A DNA stretch of 64,000 nt, taken from Halorubellus sp. JP-L1 (GTDB lineage Archaea > Halobacteriota > Halobacteria > Halobacteriales > Natrialbaceae). Position numbers and translations under genes: made by a program. Each line of letters opens with the position of its first letter. Positions within the stretch are counted from its first letter, which is position 1. Below the pieces are notes generated by a model that worked only from the letters and a program-made list of their open reading frames with translations, was not told the origin of the DNA and ran no database searches. The stretch spans positions 124,001 to 188,000 of the forward strand of contig NZ_JAAOIR010000002.1 in the NCBI RefSeq assembly GCF_011440375.1, written 5' to 3'. This document shows, one piece after another, positions 18,395 through 26,867 of the stretch.

Positions 18395-21300
18395 TTGTCA
18401 TCTTCACTTAATCCCTTCGACGCCCTCGAAACAGTCCAATCGGATTATCGAAATTACGTCGAGACGTTCCAGAACGTCGATGACGAGACGATCGAGACGT
18501 GGATCGATGATCGTATCGAATCGGGCAAGGTCCTGTGGAAAGAGCCGTTTGTCGAACTGAACCAGCGCTTCAAGCAGGGCACGCGACTTGAGCAGTTCGT
18601 TAATGACGGTGTTCTGCATGAAGGAGTCCTCAACGTGTTCGATGACGAGTCGGGGACGTCAATTGAGCCATACAAACACCAGTCGGATGCGATCCGCTCG
18701 ATTAACCAAGGGAATACGATCGTCTCGACAGGCACTGGCTCAGGCAAGTCCTTCGCGTTCGGCATCCCTATCGTCAGCCACTGTCTTGAGGCCAGAGAGC
18801 GTGGGGAAGCGGGAATCAAGGCCGTCATTGTCTACCCGATGAATGCGCTGGCGAACTCCCAGTACGAGGAATTCGCTGAACGTCTCGACAACTCTGGATT
18901 GCGACTTGGACTGTATACCGGTGACACCCCGAACAATCCCGATAACGAGGCTGAGTTCCTCCAACAGTTCGGCCGCAAGGAGAAGTACGACGCTGAGGTC
19001 ATCTCACGTGAGGAGATGCAAGAGGAGCCGCCAGATATCCTCATGACGAACTATGTCATGCTGGACTATATCCTCACCCGGCATGAGGATAAGGAGCTGT
19101 TCCCCGACCGCCATGACGGGGCCCTCGAGTATCTGGTGCTCGACGAGATTCACACGTACACTGGCCACCAGGGCGCTGACGTGGCCGCGTTAATCCGTCG
19201 CCTTCGCGAGCATACAGGCGCTGGCGAGGATCTCACCTGTATTGGGACGTCCGCAACTGTCCAAAGCGAGGCTGGAATCGAAGCGGATGAGGAAATCTCT
19301 GAGTTCTCTGCTAAAATTTTCGGCTCGCCTGTCGATTCCGAGCGCGTTATCGAGGAGAGCTACTATCCGATCGAGTTCTCTGGTGGCGAGCAACTGCCCG
19401 ATACGGTCACTGTCACAGCAACGGATATCGCAGAGTTCGACGGCACGCTCGAGCAGGCAGCTGAGTTGACCGCCCAGCTGACTGATCGCCCACTCGGCGA
19501 TGAGGAAACCGCCTCAGCCGACGCGCTGGGCGATGTCCTGCGAGATCATCCGACAGTCGCCTTCCTCGATGAGCACCTGAACACAGAGAGCCTCCAGATC
19601 CAACAGACGACTGACGGCGAGGATTCCGGTACACAGCCACTCGTCGACCGCTATCAGACTACGCATCGCCCCGACGCGACGGACGCCGACGCCCGCCGGG
19701 AGCTGCAGGCCACTTTGCTGGCTGGTACGATCGCCACAACGGCCGTCCAAGGCGAGCAACAGCCGATTTTCATCCCTAAACTGCATTCGTTTTTTTCGCA
19801 GGGCTCTGGATTGGTCGCGTGTATCACTCCGGAGACGCTAACATCGGAGCCACCGCACCTGAGCGATGCCGGTGACATCGAGTGTCGCCACTGCGCGACT
19901 GAGTTTGACCGCAGTCGCAACGCATTCCCCCTGTCGTTTTGTCGCTCTTGTGGTCAGGACTACTACACCGTTGTGCGAACGGACGATGGGCACCTTACGC
20001 AACGGGAGGTGAGCGATCTCAGCGTTGAGGATACCGAGACAGCTGGGTATGTGATGCGCGGTGAGTGGGATCGGGAGGAAACCTCGCTTCCCAGTGAGTG
20101 GTTCACTGACGAGGGCGAGCTTCGCGATACCTACGAGGACGCTGTCCCAGAGCCAGCCACGTACTGCCCAGAGCATAATCGACTCACCGACGGGCACCGT
20201 GACTCGGGTCAGCTGGCCTGTGGGTGTTTTGCGGCCCAGGGGCTCGACGTCATGTGGACCGAAGCAGAGTTCCTCTTTTGTGGCAACTGTGGTGTCAGCC
20301 ACACCCGAATGGGTCGTTCGATGGAGCTGTCGAAAATGTTCAAATTCGGGACGGTCGGTCGTTCAACCGCAACTGACGTGTTGATCGGGTCGACGATGCA
20401 GGAGCTGCCCGAGGCCCAGCAGAAAACGATCGCATTCACCGACAATCGCCAAGACACGGCCCTGCAGGCAGCCCACATCAACAACCTGTATCAGCGTGTC
20501 AAGTTCCGGCGCGCGCTATATTCTGCGCTTCTCGACGCCGATGACGGGGAGGTGGCACTCACGGATATCGGGAACAAAACGTTCGACGCGTTCGAGGAAA
20601 GTAACGCGCTGCCGGAGGCACTCGACCGCGACATGTTCGGGGTGCCGGATGCTGAAAAAGATCGCTTCAGTAAGTACCTGCAGTTCCACGCCCTATTGGA
20701 GCTTCGAAAAAGCCAGCAACGCGGCCAGCAGAGCCTCGAGGACGTTGGTCTACTCGATGTTGAGTATGAAAATCTCGATCGCCTGGCCGAACTCGACGAC
20801 GAATGGGCTGACATCCCGGAATTAGCGGATGCGGACCCCGAGGTTCGATACGAGTACTGCAAAGCGTTTCTCGATCTCTTCCGGCGGACCGCAGCTGTCG
20901 ATCACGAAATATTCACGAATTTCGGCGACTTCCGCCGCAACACGATCAATACGCTCAATGATGAAGCCCAGTTCCACAAACAGCAGTTCTTCAGGTTCCC
21001 CGAGGGATTCAGCGATACTGCAGACACGAGCAACACTGAGCAGATCCACCGCTTCACCAGCTGGCGCTCGCGCCACGTCAAGTGGACGACGCGCGCCTTC
21101 GACGTCGACACGGATCGGGCAACTGAGATCATCACCGCCGTCCGCGACCTCCTGAGTGACCCCGATAAGCTGCCGATCCTCACCGAGGACTCCGTGTATC
21201 GGGGCCGCAAGGCGCACATGCTCAATCCGAGCTACGTCCGGCTCCAACCCCACGACCCGAGTGACGTGTCGGTGTGTCCCAAGTGCAAGACGGTGGTGAC

Positions 21301-23695
21301 GCGCTCACGGCTCAACATGTGTCTCAACAGTAGCTGTGGGAACGTCACACCAGAGGACATGGATCTACGGGAATCGTTCTTCTATGGCCTCTACACCCGG
21401 AAATTCAACGAAGCCGTTGATATCTTTGCTGCCGAACACAGCGGTCAGATCGAAGGCGATCTCCGAAAGGAGCTCGAGACACGATTCCGTGAAGGCGACG
21501 AACTCAACACCATCGTGTGTACGCCGACGATGGAGCTGGGGATCGACATTGGTGAGCTGTCACACGTGTTCATGCGGAACGTTCCGCCGAACCCCAGCAA
21601 CTACGCTCAGCGATCCGGGCGAGCCGGTCGCCAGGACCAGCCATCCCTAGTCACTACGTTCTGTGGGAGTGGCTTTGGCCGCGCCTCCCACGACCAGTAC
21701 TTCTATCAGCGCCCGCAGCGGATCATCGCCGGCGAAATCTCCCCGCCGACGTTTCTGCTCAACAATCGCGACCTCATCGAGGCGCACATCAACGCCCTCG
21801 TGCTGGAGGTCATCGATTTCAAATTCTATGGCAAGCTCAAGCAGATCCTCGATATCGAGGCCAGCAGCGATGACTACCCTATTATCGAGTCGTATCGGGC
21901 AGATCTCAGTGCTGCTGTGACCCGTCACCGAGAGGAGATCATTGCCACTGTCGAGGGTGCATTCGAACACGAACGCGAGCAGGCGGCCTATCAGGAGTGG
22001 TTCACTGACGAGTTTATCGCCGATCGCGTCGACAATTTTGTCGACAACTTGAATGCTGCCTTCGAGTCCTGGCGGACCGAGTACATGCGACTGACTCGTG
22101 AACTCCGACGGCTCAACAAGAAGCTGGAGACGGACAGTGGGAAGTATCTCGAACGGCGCGAACGAGACGCCATCGAACGGCGCCTAGAGGACATGCGTGA
22201 CGGCGGGAAGCGCTTCTACTCATACCAGTACCTCCGGTCCCAGGGGTTCCTCCCGAACTATGGCTTCCCCAAATCTAGCTGTACGCTTGGGTTCACCACC
22301 CTCGAGGATGACATCCAGCGAGATGAAGCACAGGCAATCCGCGAATTCGCACCTGGGAATAACGTCTACTACCGAGGGGAGCGCCACGGCGTCAAATACG
22401 CACGCCCGAAAACCCGGGATGCCGAACCCGTCACTCGCCATAAGATCGTCTGTCCGGCTTGCCAGACGATCCTGATGGGTGATGACGCCCAGGAGGCAGC
22501 TGGCTGTCCAAACTGTGGGGAATCGTTCAGCGGGTTGCATACCAATCCACATACGATGGCGCTACCGGACATGCGCGCGCAACCAGAGGAGAACATTACC
22601 AGCGACGACGAAGAGCGGCGTCGCGAAGGGTACGATATCTCCAGCTACTACGAACAGCGCGCTCCTGAAGAATATGAGCTGGCAGGCGATGGTGTCTCTG
22701 CACACGTCACCTACGAGCCGAACGCGCGAATCGTCACCGTCAATAGCGGCATCCGCGGTCGTGATGATGACGAACTCCAGGGCTTTGCCCTTTGTACGGA
22801 GTGTAACCGCTGGCTCACGAGTCACAGTCAAATCGAAACGCACGTCTCCGGCAAGTGCTACGCCAACGCCGACCGGGACGCGATCCGCGAGGGAATCGAG
22901 CTGTACACTGAGGGTAACCACGATACCGTCACCGTCACGACGCCGCTCCCGAGTGATCTTGAGACTGACCAGTACGAGTCATTCTTCCGAACACTCAAAG
23001 AAGCACTGTATCAGGGAATCCTAGTCGAATTCGACCTCGATGAAGAGGAACTGGCCACCTTCGTCCGTCCTGCGCCTGACGATGATAGCGCGCTGACGAT
23101 CGTCATTCATGAGACGAGTGAGGGTGGTGCTGGTGCTTTGCACGAGCTCACCACTCCCGACAAACCTCGCTTCCAGCGGGCAATCACTGAAGCGCTCGAC
23201 GTGCTGCACGCCAACGACGCTGATGGTTGTGAGCGGGCCTGCTATGAGTGTCTAATGTCGTACTACAACCAGCGTGAGCATCCGTTCTTCGACCGGAACC
23301 TGGTGATGCCGTGGCTCCATGCCACCCTGTCGCTCTCACTGGTACCCACCGAATCGACAGCCGACGACGACCACTTCGAAGAGCTCTGGGACGCCTGTGA
23401 CTCGACGCTCGAGCAGGCCGTCCTCGAAGCAGTCCGAGACGAAGGCTTCCCGCTCCCGGATGCCGCACAGAAGACGATCTATGAGGACGATGAACCGGTG
23501 GTGGAAGCCGACTTCTTCTATGAGGCAGAGGGACGGCCGCAGCCGATTGCCGTGTTCGTCGACGGGCCGGACCATCAGAAAGCACACGTCGAACGTGACG
23601 ACGAAGCAAAACGGCAACGACTCCTACGGATGAACTACCGCTTCGTTACAATCTCCACTCCAGAGGATGTCCCCGATGTTTGGGCGGACATCTGA
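18395..23695 (+). CDS. Giant DEAD/DEAH helicase with DUF1998 and nuclease-like C-terminus
   Basis: 1766 residues. The N-terminal helicase half has STGTGSGKSFAF (near 112), VLDEIHTYTGHQGAD (near 249) and GTSATVQ; the C-terminal helicase half has TMELGIDIGELSHV and QRSGRAGR (near 1042-1075). Three zinc-binding Cys clusters lie between and after these halves. A DUF1998/MZB cluster (CERACYECL) lies near 1612. The last 100 residues (EADFFYE, AVFVDGPDHQKAH) resemble the DUF559/Vsr nuclease fold, although the usual acidic residue before VDG is Phe. It could correspond to a fused DrmA-DrmB of DISARM or to DruE/BrxHII-type helicases. The start is TTG 18395; no ATG fits the frame. Confidence 0.8.
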   Translation: MSSSLNPFDALETVQSDYRNYVETFQNVDDETIETWIDDRIESGKVLWKEPFVELNQRFKQGTRLEQFVNDGVLHEGVLNVFDDESGTSIEPYKHQSDAIRSINQGNTIVSTGTGSGKSFAFGIPIVSHCLEARERGEAGIKAVIVYPMNALANSQYEEFAERLDNSGLRLGLYTGDTPNNPDNEAEFLQQFGRKEKYDAEVISREEMQEEPPDILMTNYVMLDYILTRHEDKELFPDRHDGALEYLVLDEIHTYTGHQGADVAALIRRLREHTGAGEDLTCIGTSATVQSEAGIEADEEISEFSAKIFGSPVDSERVIEESYYPIEFSGGEQLPDTVTVTATDIAEFDGTLEQAAELTAQLTDRPLGDEETASADALGDVLRDHPTVAFLDEHLNTESLQIQQTTDGEDSGTQPLVDRYQTTHRPDATDADARRELQATLLAGTIATTAVQGEQQPIFIPKLHSFFSQGSGLVACITPETLTSEPPHLSDAGDIECRHCATEFDRSRNAFPLSFCRSCGQDYYTVVRTDDGHLTQREVSDLSVEDTETAGYVMRGEWDREETSLPSEWFTDEGELRDTYEDAVPEPATYCPEHNRLTDGHRDSGQLACGCFAAQGLDVMWTEAEFLFCGNCGVSHTRMGRSMELSKMFKFGTVGRSTATDVLIGSTMQELPEAQQKTIAFTDNRQDTALQAAHINNLYQRVKFRRALYSALLDADDGEVALTDIGNKTFDAFEESNALPEALDRDMFGVPDAEKDRFSKYLQFHALLELRKSQQRGQQSLEDVGLLDVEYENLDRLAELDDEWADIPELADADPEVRYEYCKAFLDLFRRTAAVDHEIFTNFGDFRRNTINTLNDEAQFHKQQFFRFPEGFSDTADTSNTEQIHRFTSWRSRHVKWTTRAFDVDTDRATEIITAVRDLLSDPDKLPILTEDSVYRGRKAHMLNPSYVRLQPHDPSDVSVCPKCKTVVTRSRLNMCLNSSCGNVTPEDMDLRESFFYGLYTRKFNEAVDIFAAEHSGQIEGDLRKELETRFREGDELNTIVCTPTMELGIDIGELSHVFMRNVPPNPSNYAQRSGRAGRQDQPSLVTTFCGSGFGRASHDQYFYQRPQRIIAGEISPPTFLLNNRDLIEAHINALVLEVIDFKFYGKLKQILDIEASSDDYPIIESYRADLSAAVTRHREEIIATVEGAFEHEREQAAYQEWFTDEFIADRVDNFVDNLNAAFESWRTEYMRLTRELRRLNKKLETDSGKYLERRERDAIERRLEDMRDGGKRFYSYQYLRSQGFLPNYGFPKSSCTLGFTTLEDDIQRDEAQAIREFAPGNNVYYRGERHGVKYARPKTRDAEPVTRHKIVCPACQTILMGDDAQEAAGCPNCGESFSGLHTNPHTMALPDMRAQPEENITSDDEERRREGYDISSYYEQRAPEEYELAGDGVSAHVTYEPNARIVTVNSGIRGRDDDELQGFALCTECNRWLTSHSQIETHVSGKCYANADRDAIREGIELYTEGNHDTVTVTTPLPSDLETDQYESFFRTLKEALYQGILVEFDLDEEELATFVRPAPDDDSALTIVIHETSEGGAGALHELTTPDKPRFQRAITEALDVLHANDADGCERACYECLMSYYNQREHPFFDRNLVMPWLHATLSLSLVPTESTADDDHFEELWDACDSTLEQAVLEAVRDEGFPLPDAAQKTIYEDDEPVVEADFFYEAEGRPQPIAVFVDGPDHQKAHVERDDEAKRQRLLRMNYRFVTISTPEDVPDVWADI

Positions 23696-23749
23696 AAACG
23701 CCACAGCCTGGAGTTCTTTTTCGAGTCCTCCTTGGCGACGGTTCTAACG

Positions 23750-24859
23750 TTACCGGGGATACTGGTCGATGATTTCACGGCCACTGAGCCAGTCTCTCGT
23801 GGTCCCGGTTCGAACGTAGAATGATCCATCGACAGCAATCGGGGCGGTTGTCGTCCGTTCAACGTTAATGATTAGGATGTCGGCACCATCGACGCGCGCC
23901 TTCTTGATGTTCCGGACTACACTCGTGAGGCCGTCAGATAATACGCCCGCCACACGTTCCTCATCTGAGTCAATTTTATCGAGGCCGACGGGATTCCCGT
24001 CATCATCTACGCCGAGGAGAAGCGCACCTCCTTCGTGGTTCGCTAGTGCTGCGACCTCCTTCCTGAGTGAATTGACGTGGTCAGGAAGCTCCGCTTTGAA
24101 TTCGAGGACATCACTCTCCTGGCGACTCAATACGGACTCGATGCTATTGGGAGAGACCTGATATTCGCCCTGATAGCGGCGTTCGAGCGCGGACGATAAC
24201 GTACGAACGAATGTGTTATAGTGGAGTTCGTCATCTGCGTCGAGGAGATCGGGCACTAACTCCGCTTCCTCGGGTGTCCCTTTCTCGTATCGAATTGGGA
24301 TGACAGCGAGCGCATCCAGGCTCTGTGCGAGTGAGCCGTTCGCGAGGTCGAATTCCCGGTATCCGTCGATGATTTCGTTCGGGTCCCGGTCTAGGTCGGC
24401 GACGTTGAGGACGATAACGCATCCCGTTGCCGCCATGGGGGCGACGTCGTAGACGCCGAGATAGAACGAGTGCACCTCCTTGCCGCGGTTCTTCCAATTC
24501 TTGCTCACCGAGGAGATGAGCGATTCGACGTCGAGCGCAAACCACACGTCGTCGACGGGGTCCTTGGTGAACGTATCCTGTGCCACCAAGCCTTGTTGGG
24601 GTGGCTCCAGTGGGGTGCCGATCGCGTAGTCCCAGTCCTGATAGAAGCTGTGGCCGGGGGGCGTATAATTGCGCTCTGCAACGAGTTCCCCTTGCTGCGC
24701 GGCGTCCGCAAGGACTTCGTTCTCACGGAGGAGGTCACCACCGACCGCTTGGCTAATCGCGTCGGTCTGTGTCCGCCGGGTGCCAGAATACTCTCCCTGT
24801 CGGAAGAGTTCGAGGACGCGATCGGGGAGTCTCCACGTCGAACCGCGTGCATCGGCCAT
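23750..24859 (-). CDS. AlbA_2 / Schlafen-like domain protein
   Basis: 369 residues. Residues about 245-350 form an AlbA_2 (Schlafen AlbA-like) domain: LEFKAELP, LRKEVAALANHEGGALLLGVD, then VRTGTTRDWLSGREI. Such domains bind nucleic acid or nucleotides, and some are nucleases. The N-terminal 230 residues are not recognised. It is convergent with the giant helicase (54 bases apart) and directly downstream of a TaqI-type methylase on the same strand. The start is ATG 24859, with an AT-rich GGATAAAG about 30 bases upstream. Probably a defence accessory or effector. Confidence 0.7.
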   Translation of the reverse strand: MADARGSTWRLPDRVLELFRQGEYSGTRRTQTDAISQAVGGDLLRENEVLADAAQQGELVAERNYTPPGHSFYQDWDYAIGTPLEPPQQGLVAQDTFTKDPVDDVWFALDVESLISSVSKNWKNRGKEVHSFYLGVYDVAPMAATGCVIVLNVADLDRDPNEIIDGYREFDLANGSLAQSLDALAVIPIRYEKGTPEEAELVPDLLDADDELHYNTFVRTLSSALERRYQGEYQVSPNSIESVLSRQESDVLEFKAELPDHVNSLRKEVAALANHEGGALLLGVDDDGNPVGLDKIDSDEERVAGVLSDGLTSVVRNIKKARVDGADILIINVERTTTAPIAVDGSFYVRTGTTRDWLSGREIIDQYPR

Positions 24860-24903
24860 ACACCACCCTCTCTTACGAACGGCTTTATCCTGTCGGTAAT
24901 TTT

Positions 24904-26286
24904 CTACTCTCCGGCAATATCGAGACCGACCTGTCGGTGGGCACTGAAGCGAGGTGGGACAGGCAGGTCTTCTAACACACGCGTCTGTAGCCGCAGGTAG
25001 TCATCCCGTGCCTGCTGGCAGTTCGCCTGTAACCACTCCGCTACAGGTGGTGAATTGAGATACGTCTGTAGGTCCTCGATATCCACGTCGTCCTTTGGTA
25101 CGAGGTAATACACAGAATGTTTTGGGACGATGTCGCCCGCGGTGTCCACCCAGAACCGAGGCGCGTCGGTGATATCGCGGAAGAGGATCTTTTCCTGAAT
25201 GAGGTCGTCCATGGGTGGGTTGTCGTGCCACGCGTACCAGCGACGCCCACCGCCCTCGTAGCACGAGCGATCCTCGAGACGGGAGCGGTGGATATCATCG
25301 AGCCACTCGCCCAATGCGCCCAGCTCACCGAAGGGAATGAGCGTGCCTCGGTCATCGTAGGGACAGACGAAGACCGACGAGGGCTGGGGCGTCTCGCCAA
25401 GGGGGTGTTTTTCTAACTGCTTGCCTGATATCGTCGGCACACTCCAGGGCTCGAACTGTGACGGGAGCTCTTCCGCATCGAATTCAAAGACCGAATCAGC
25501 GCCTGTCGCGACGCCGACGCTGATTCGCTCGGTGACGTCACCGAGTGTAACGCCAGTCGACTCGAGGCTGGCGTCGATGTCTCGGACGAATTCCGTCCAT
25601 CGGGTTCCGTCAGTGGGGAGCGTGGTTGTCCGTTTCGTCCCCTCACGCGTGATGATGGCCGTCTCGTCGGCCTCGGTGGCGTTCACGACCGATATAGTGG
25701 GGTATGTTATGTATCCGTCAAAGGTCGTCTCGTCGAGATGCTCGAGCCGCTCGAGATGGTGCTGAGAGAGGAGTCTTCGTAACGGTTCTGCTGTCTCTGT
25801 GTACTCGAACTTCTCGGGAGTGATGAACGCTAACCGCCCATCATCGTCGAGAACCTCGAGTGCGCGTTCGAAAAAGAGTAGATAGAGATCGAATCGGTCC
25901 GTAGCTGTTTCGTATGCCTCCCGGTACTGTGCTTTGTTCTCATCGTCGATTTCGGTGATTGGAACGTACGGCGGGTTCCCGATGATGTAGTCGAAGTCCC
26001 CGAACTCAAAACTCCTCTCCAGGAAGTCAGCCACCTCAAACTGGACGGGGAGGTCTGCGAACCTCGCTTCGGTCGTTTCTAACCGTTCCTGATGGGTATC
26101 ACAGGCATATCCCGTTGGTATGGGGGTGTCGTTTTCCTGGCAATAATCGTGGACAGCTTCGATGAACGGACCTTCTCCCACCCCTGGATAGAGGATTTGA
26201 TCTTCCTCCGTTGGTGGGTGATCCTGGAACAGGAGCTCCACCATCCGGTTGGTGAGATCTGGTGGTGTTGCGACGAAACCCTTCAC
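24904..26286 (-). CDS. TaqI/Eco57I-like adenine-specific DNA methylase
   Basis: 460 residues. It has motif X-like ATPPDLTNRMVELL (6-19), a divergent SAM loop LYPGVGEGPF (32-41) and an intact catalytic NPPY (104-107). The C-terminal half resembles TaqI-type target recognition domains (SGKQLEKHPLG; KHSVYYLVPKDD). It probably methylates adenine in a short specific site. No restriction domain is visible; its partner could be the AlbA_2 protein 44 bases downstream. The start is GTG 26286, supported by a good Shine-Dalgarno sequence (GGGGAGGT) four bases before it, unusual in this largely leaderless genome. Confidence 0.85.
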   Translation of the reverse strand: MKGFVATPPDLTNRMVELLFQDHPPTEEDQILYPGVGEGPFIEAVHDYCQENDTPIPTGYACDTHQERLETTEARFADLPVQFEVADFLERSFEFGDFDYIIGNPPYVPITEIDDENKAQYREAYETATDRFDLYLLFFERALEVLDDDGRLAFITPEKFEYTETAEPLRRLLSQHHLERLEHLDETTFDGYITYPTISVVNATEADETAIITREGTKRTTTLPTDGTRWTEFVRDIDASLESTGVTLGDVTERISVGVATGADSVFEFDAEELPSQFEPWSVPTISGKQLEKHPLGETPQPSSVFVCPYDDRGTLIPFGELGALGEWLDDIHRSRLEDRSCYEGGGRRWYAWHDNPPMDDLIQEKILFRDITDAPRFWVDTAGDIVPKHSVYYLVPKDDVDIEDLQTYLNSPPVAEWLQANCQQARDDYLRLQTRVLEDLPVPPRFSAHRQVGLDIAGE

Positions 26287-26867
26287 TACCTCCCCTGGTT
26301 GCTCGAGTCATAAAAAGGTTCATACTACTCGAGTAGTTTCCGATTCACGGGTTATTTTCCTTCTTCATGAGACTACCAACAGAACGTCTGTCCCATCTTA
26401 TTGGTCAATTCAGTGAAGGTATAAGAAACCGGTAGGCAGCGATATCCTCTGGGTCTTCGGTGACACTCTTGAGGGCGCAGAGTAGCGGTCTTTTAGAAGC
26501 GCCGGCAAAGCTGAGGTGATCGGCACTTTCTGTTGATCTCGTTGGGCATCGTTGACGAGTTCGCGTAACCGTGGGCAGATAGTTTGACCGTTTGCCACGT
26601 CCACTCGGAGACTGCTCTCGGGAATGGTTGATTCTCCATTCGAAACCAATCACAGAGCCGGCAGTTGAAAAGGGCAGGTGTCAGCCTGCAACTGACCGCT
26701 TGCTAAGGTTGGGTGGGTCAGGAGATTTGTTTGGAGAGGTGATCGAAGCTGACGCGCTCACTGCGATTGTAGAAGAAGTTGAATATATCCTTCCTTCCAG
26801 TTATAATCACTCGAGATGGTGATAGGTCGGCCCAAAGCTTTCAGTATCTATCATTTGTCGGTAAGAT
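26287..26867. other. Divergent spacer with a possible broken small gene
   Basis: About 580 bases between the divergent methylase and the second mcrB-like gene. AT-rich promoter elements flank both starts. The minus-strand stretch 26405-26653 has two overlapping frames that together look protein-like, listed separately. The remainder (26655-26840) shows nothing recognisable. Confidence 0.5.
26405..26653 (-). pseudogene. Possible frameshifted small gene
   Basis: One frame (from 26649) gives a plausible haloarchaeal protein up to ALLKDRYSA. The alternative frame continues with ALKSVTEDPEDIAAYRFL and a stop at 26405. Joining them with one frameshift gives an acidic protein of about 80 residues. 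No family is recognised. This could equally be chance. Confidence 0.25.

Noticed and set aside
11237-23695. BREX or Druantia system
   Set aside because: No PglZ, BrxL, BrxC or Dru partners are visible. The SNF2 helicase plus Eco57I methylase order fits DISARM better.
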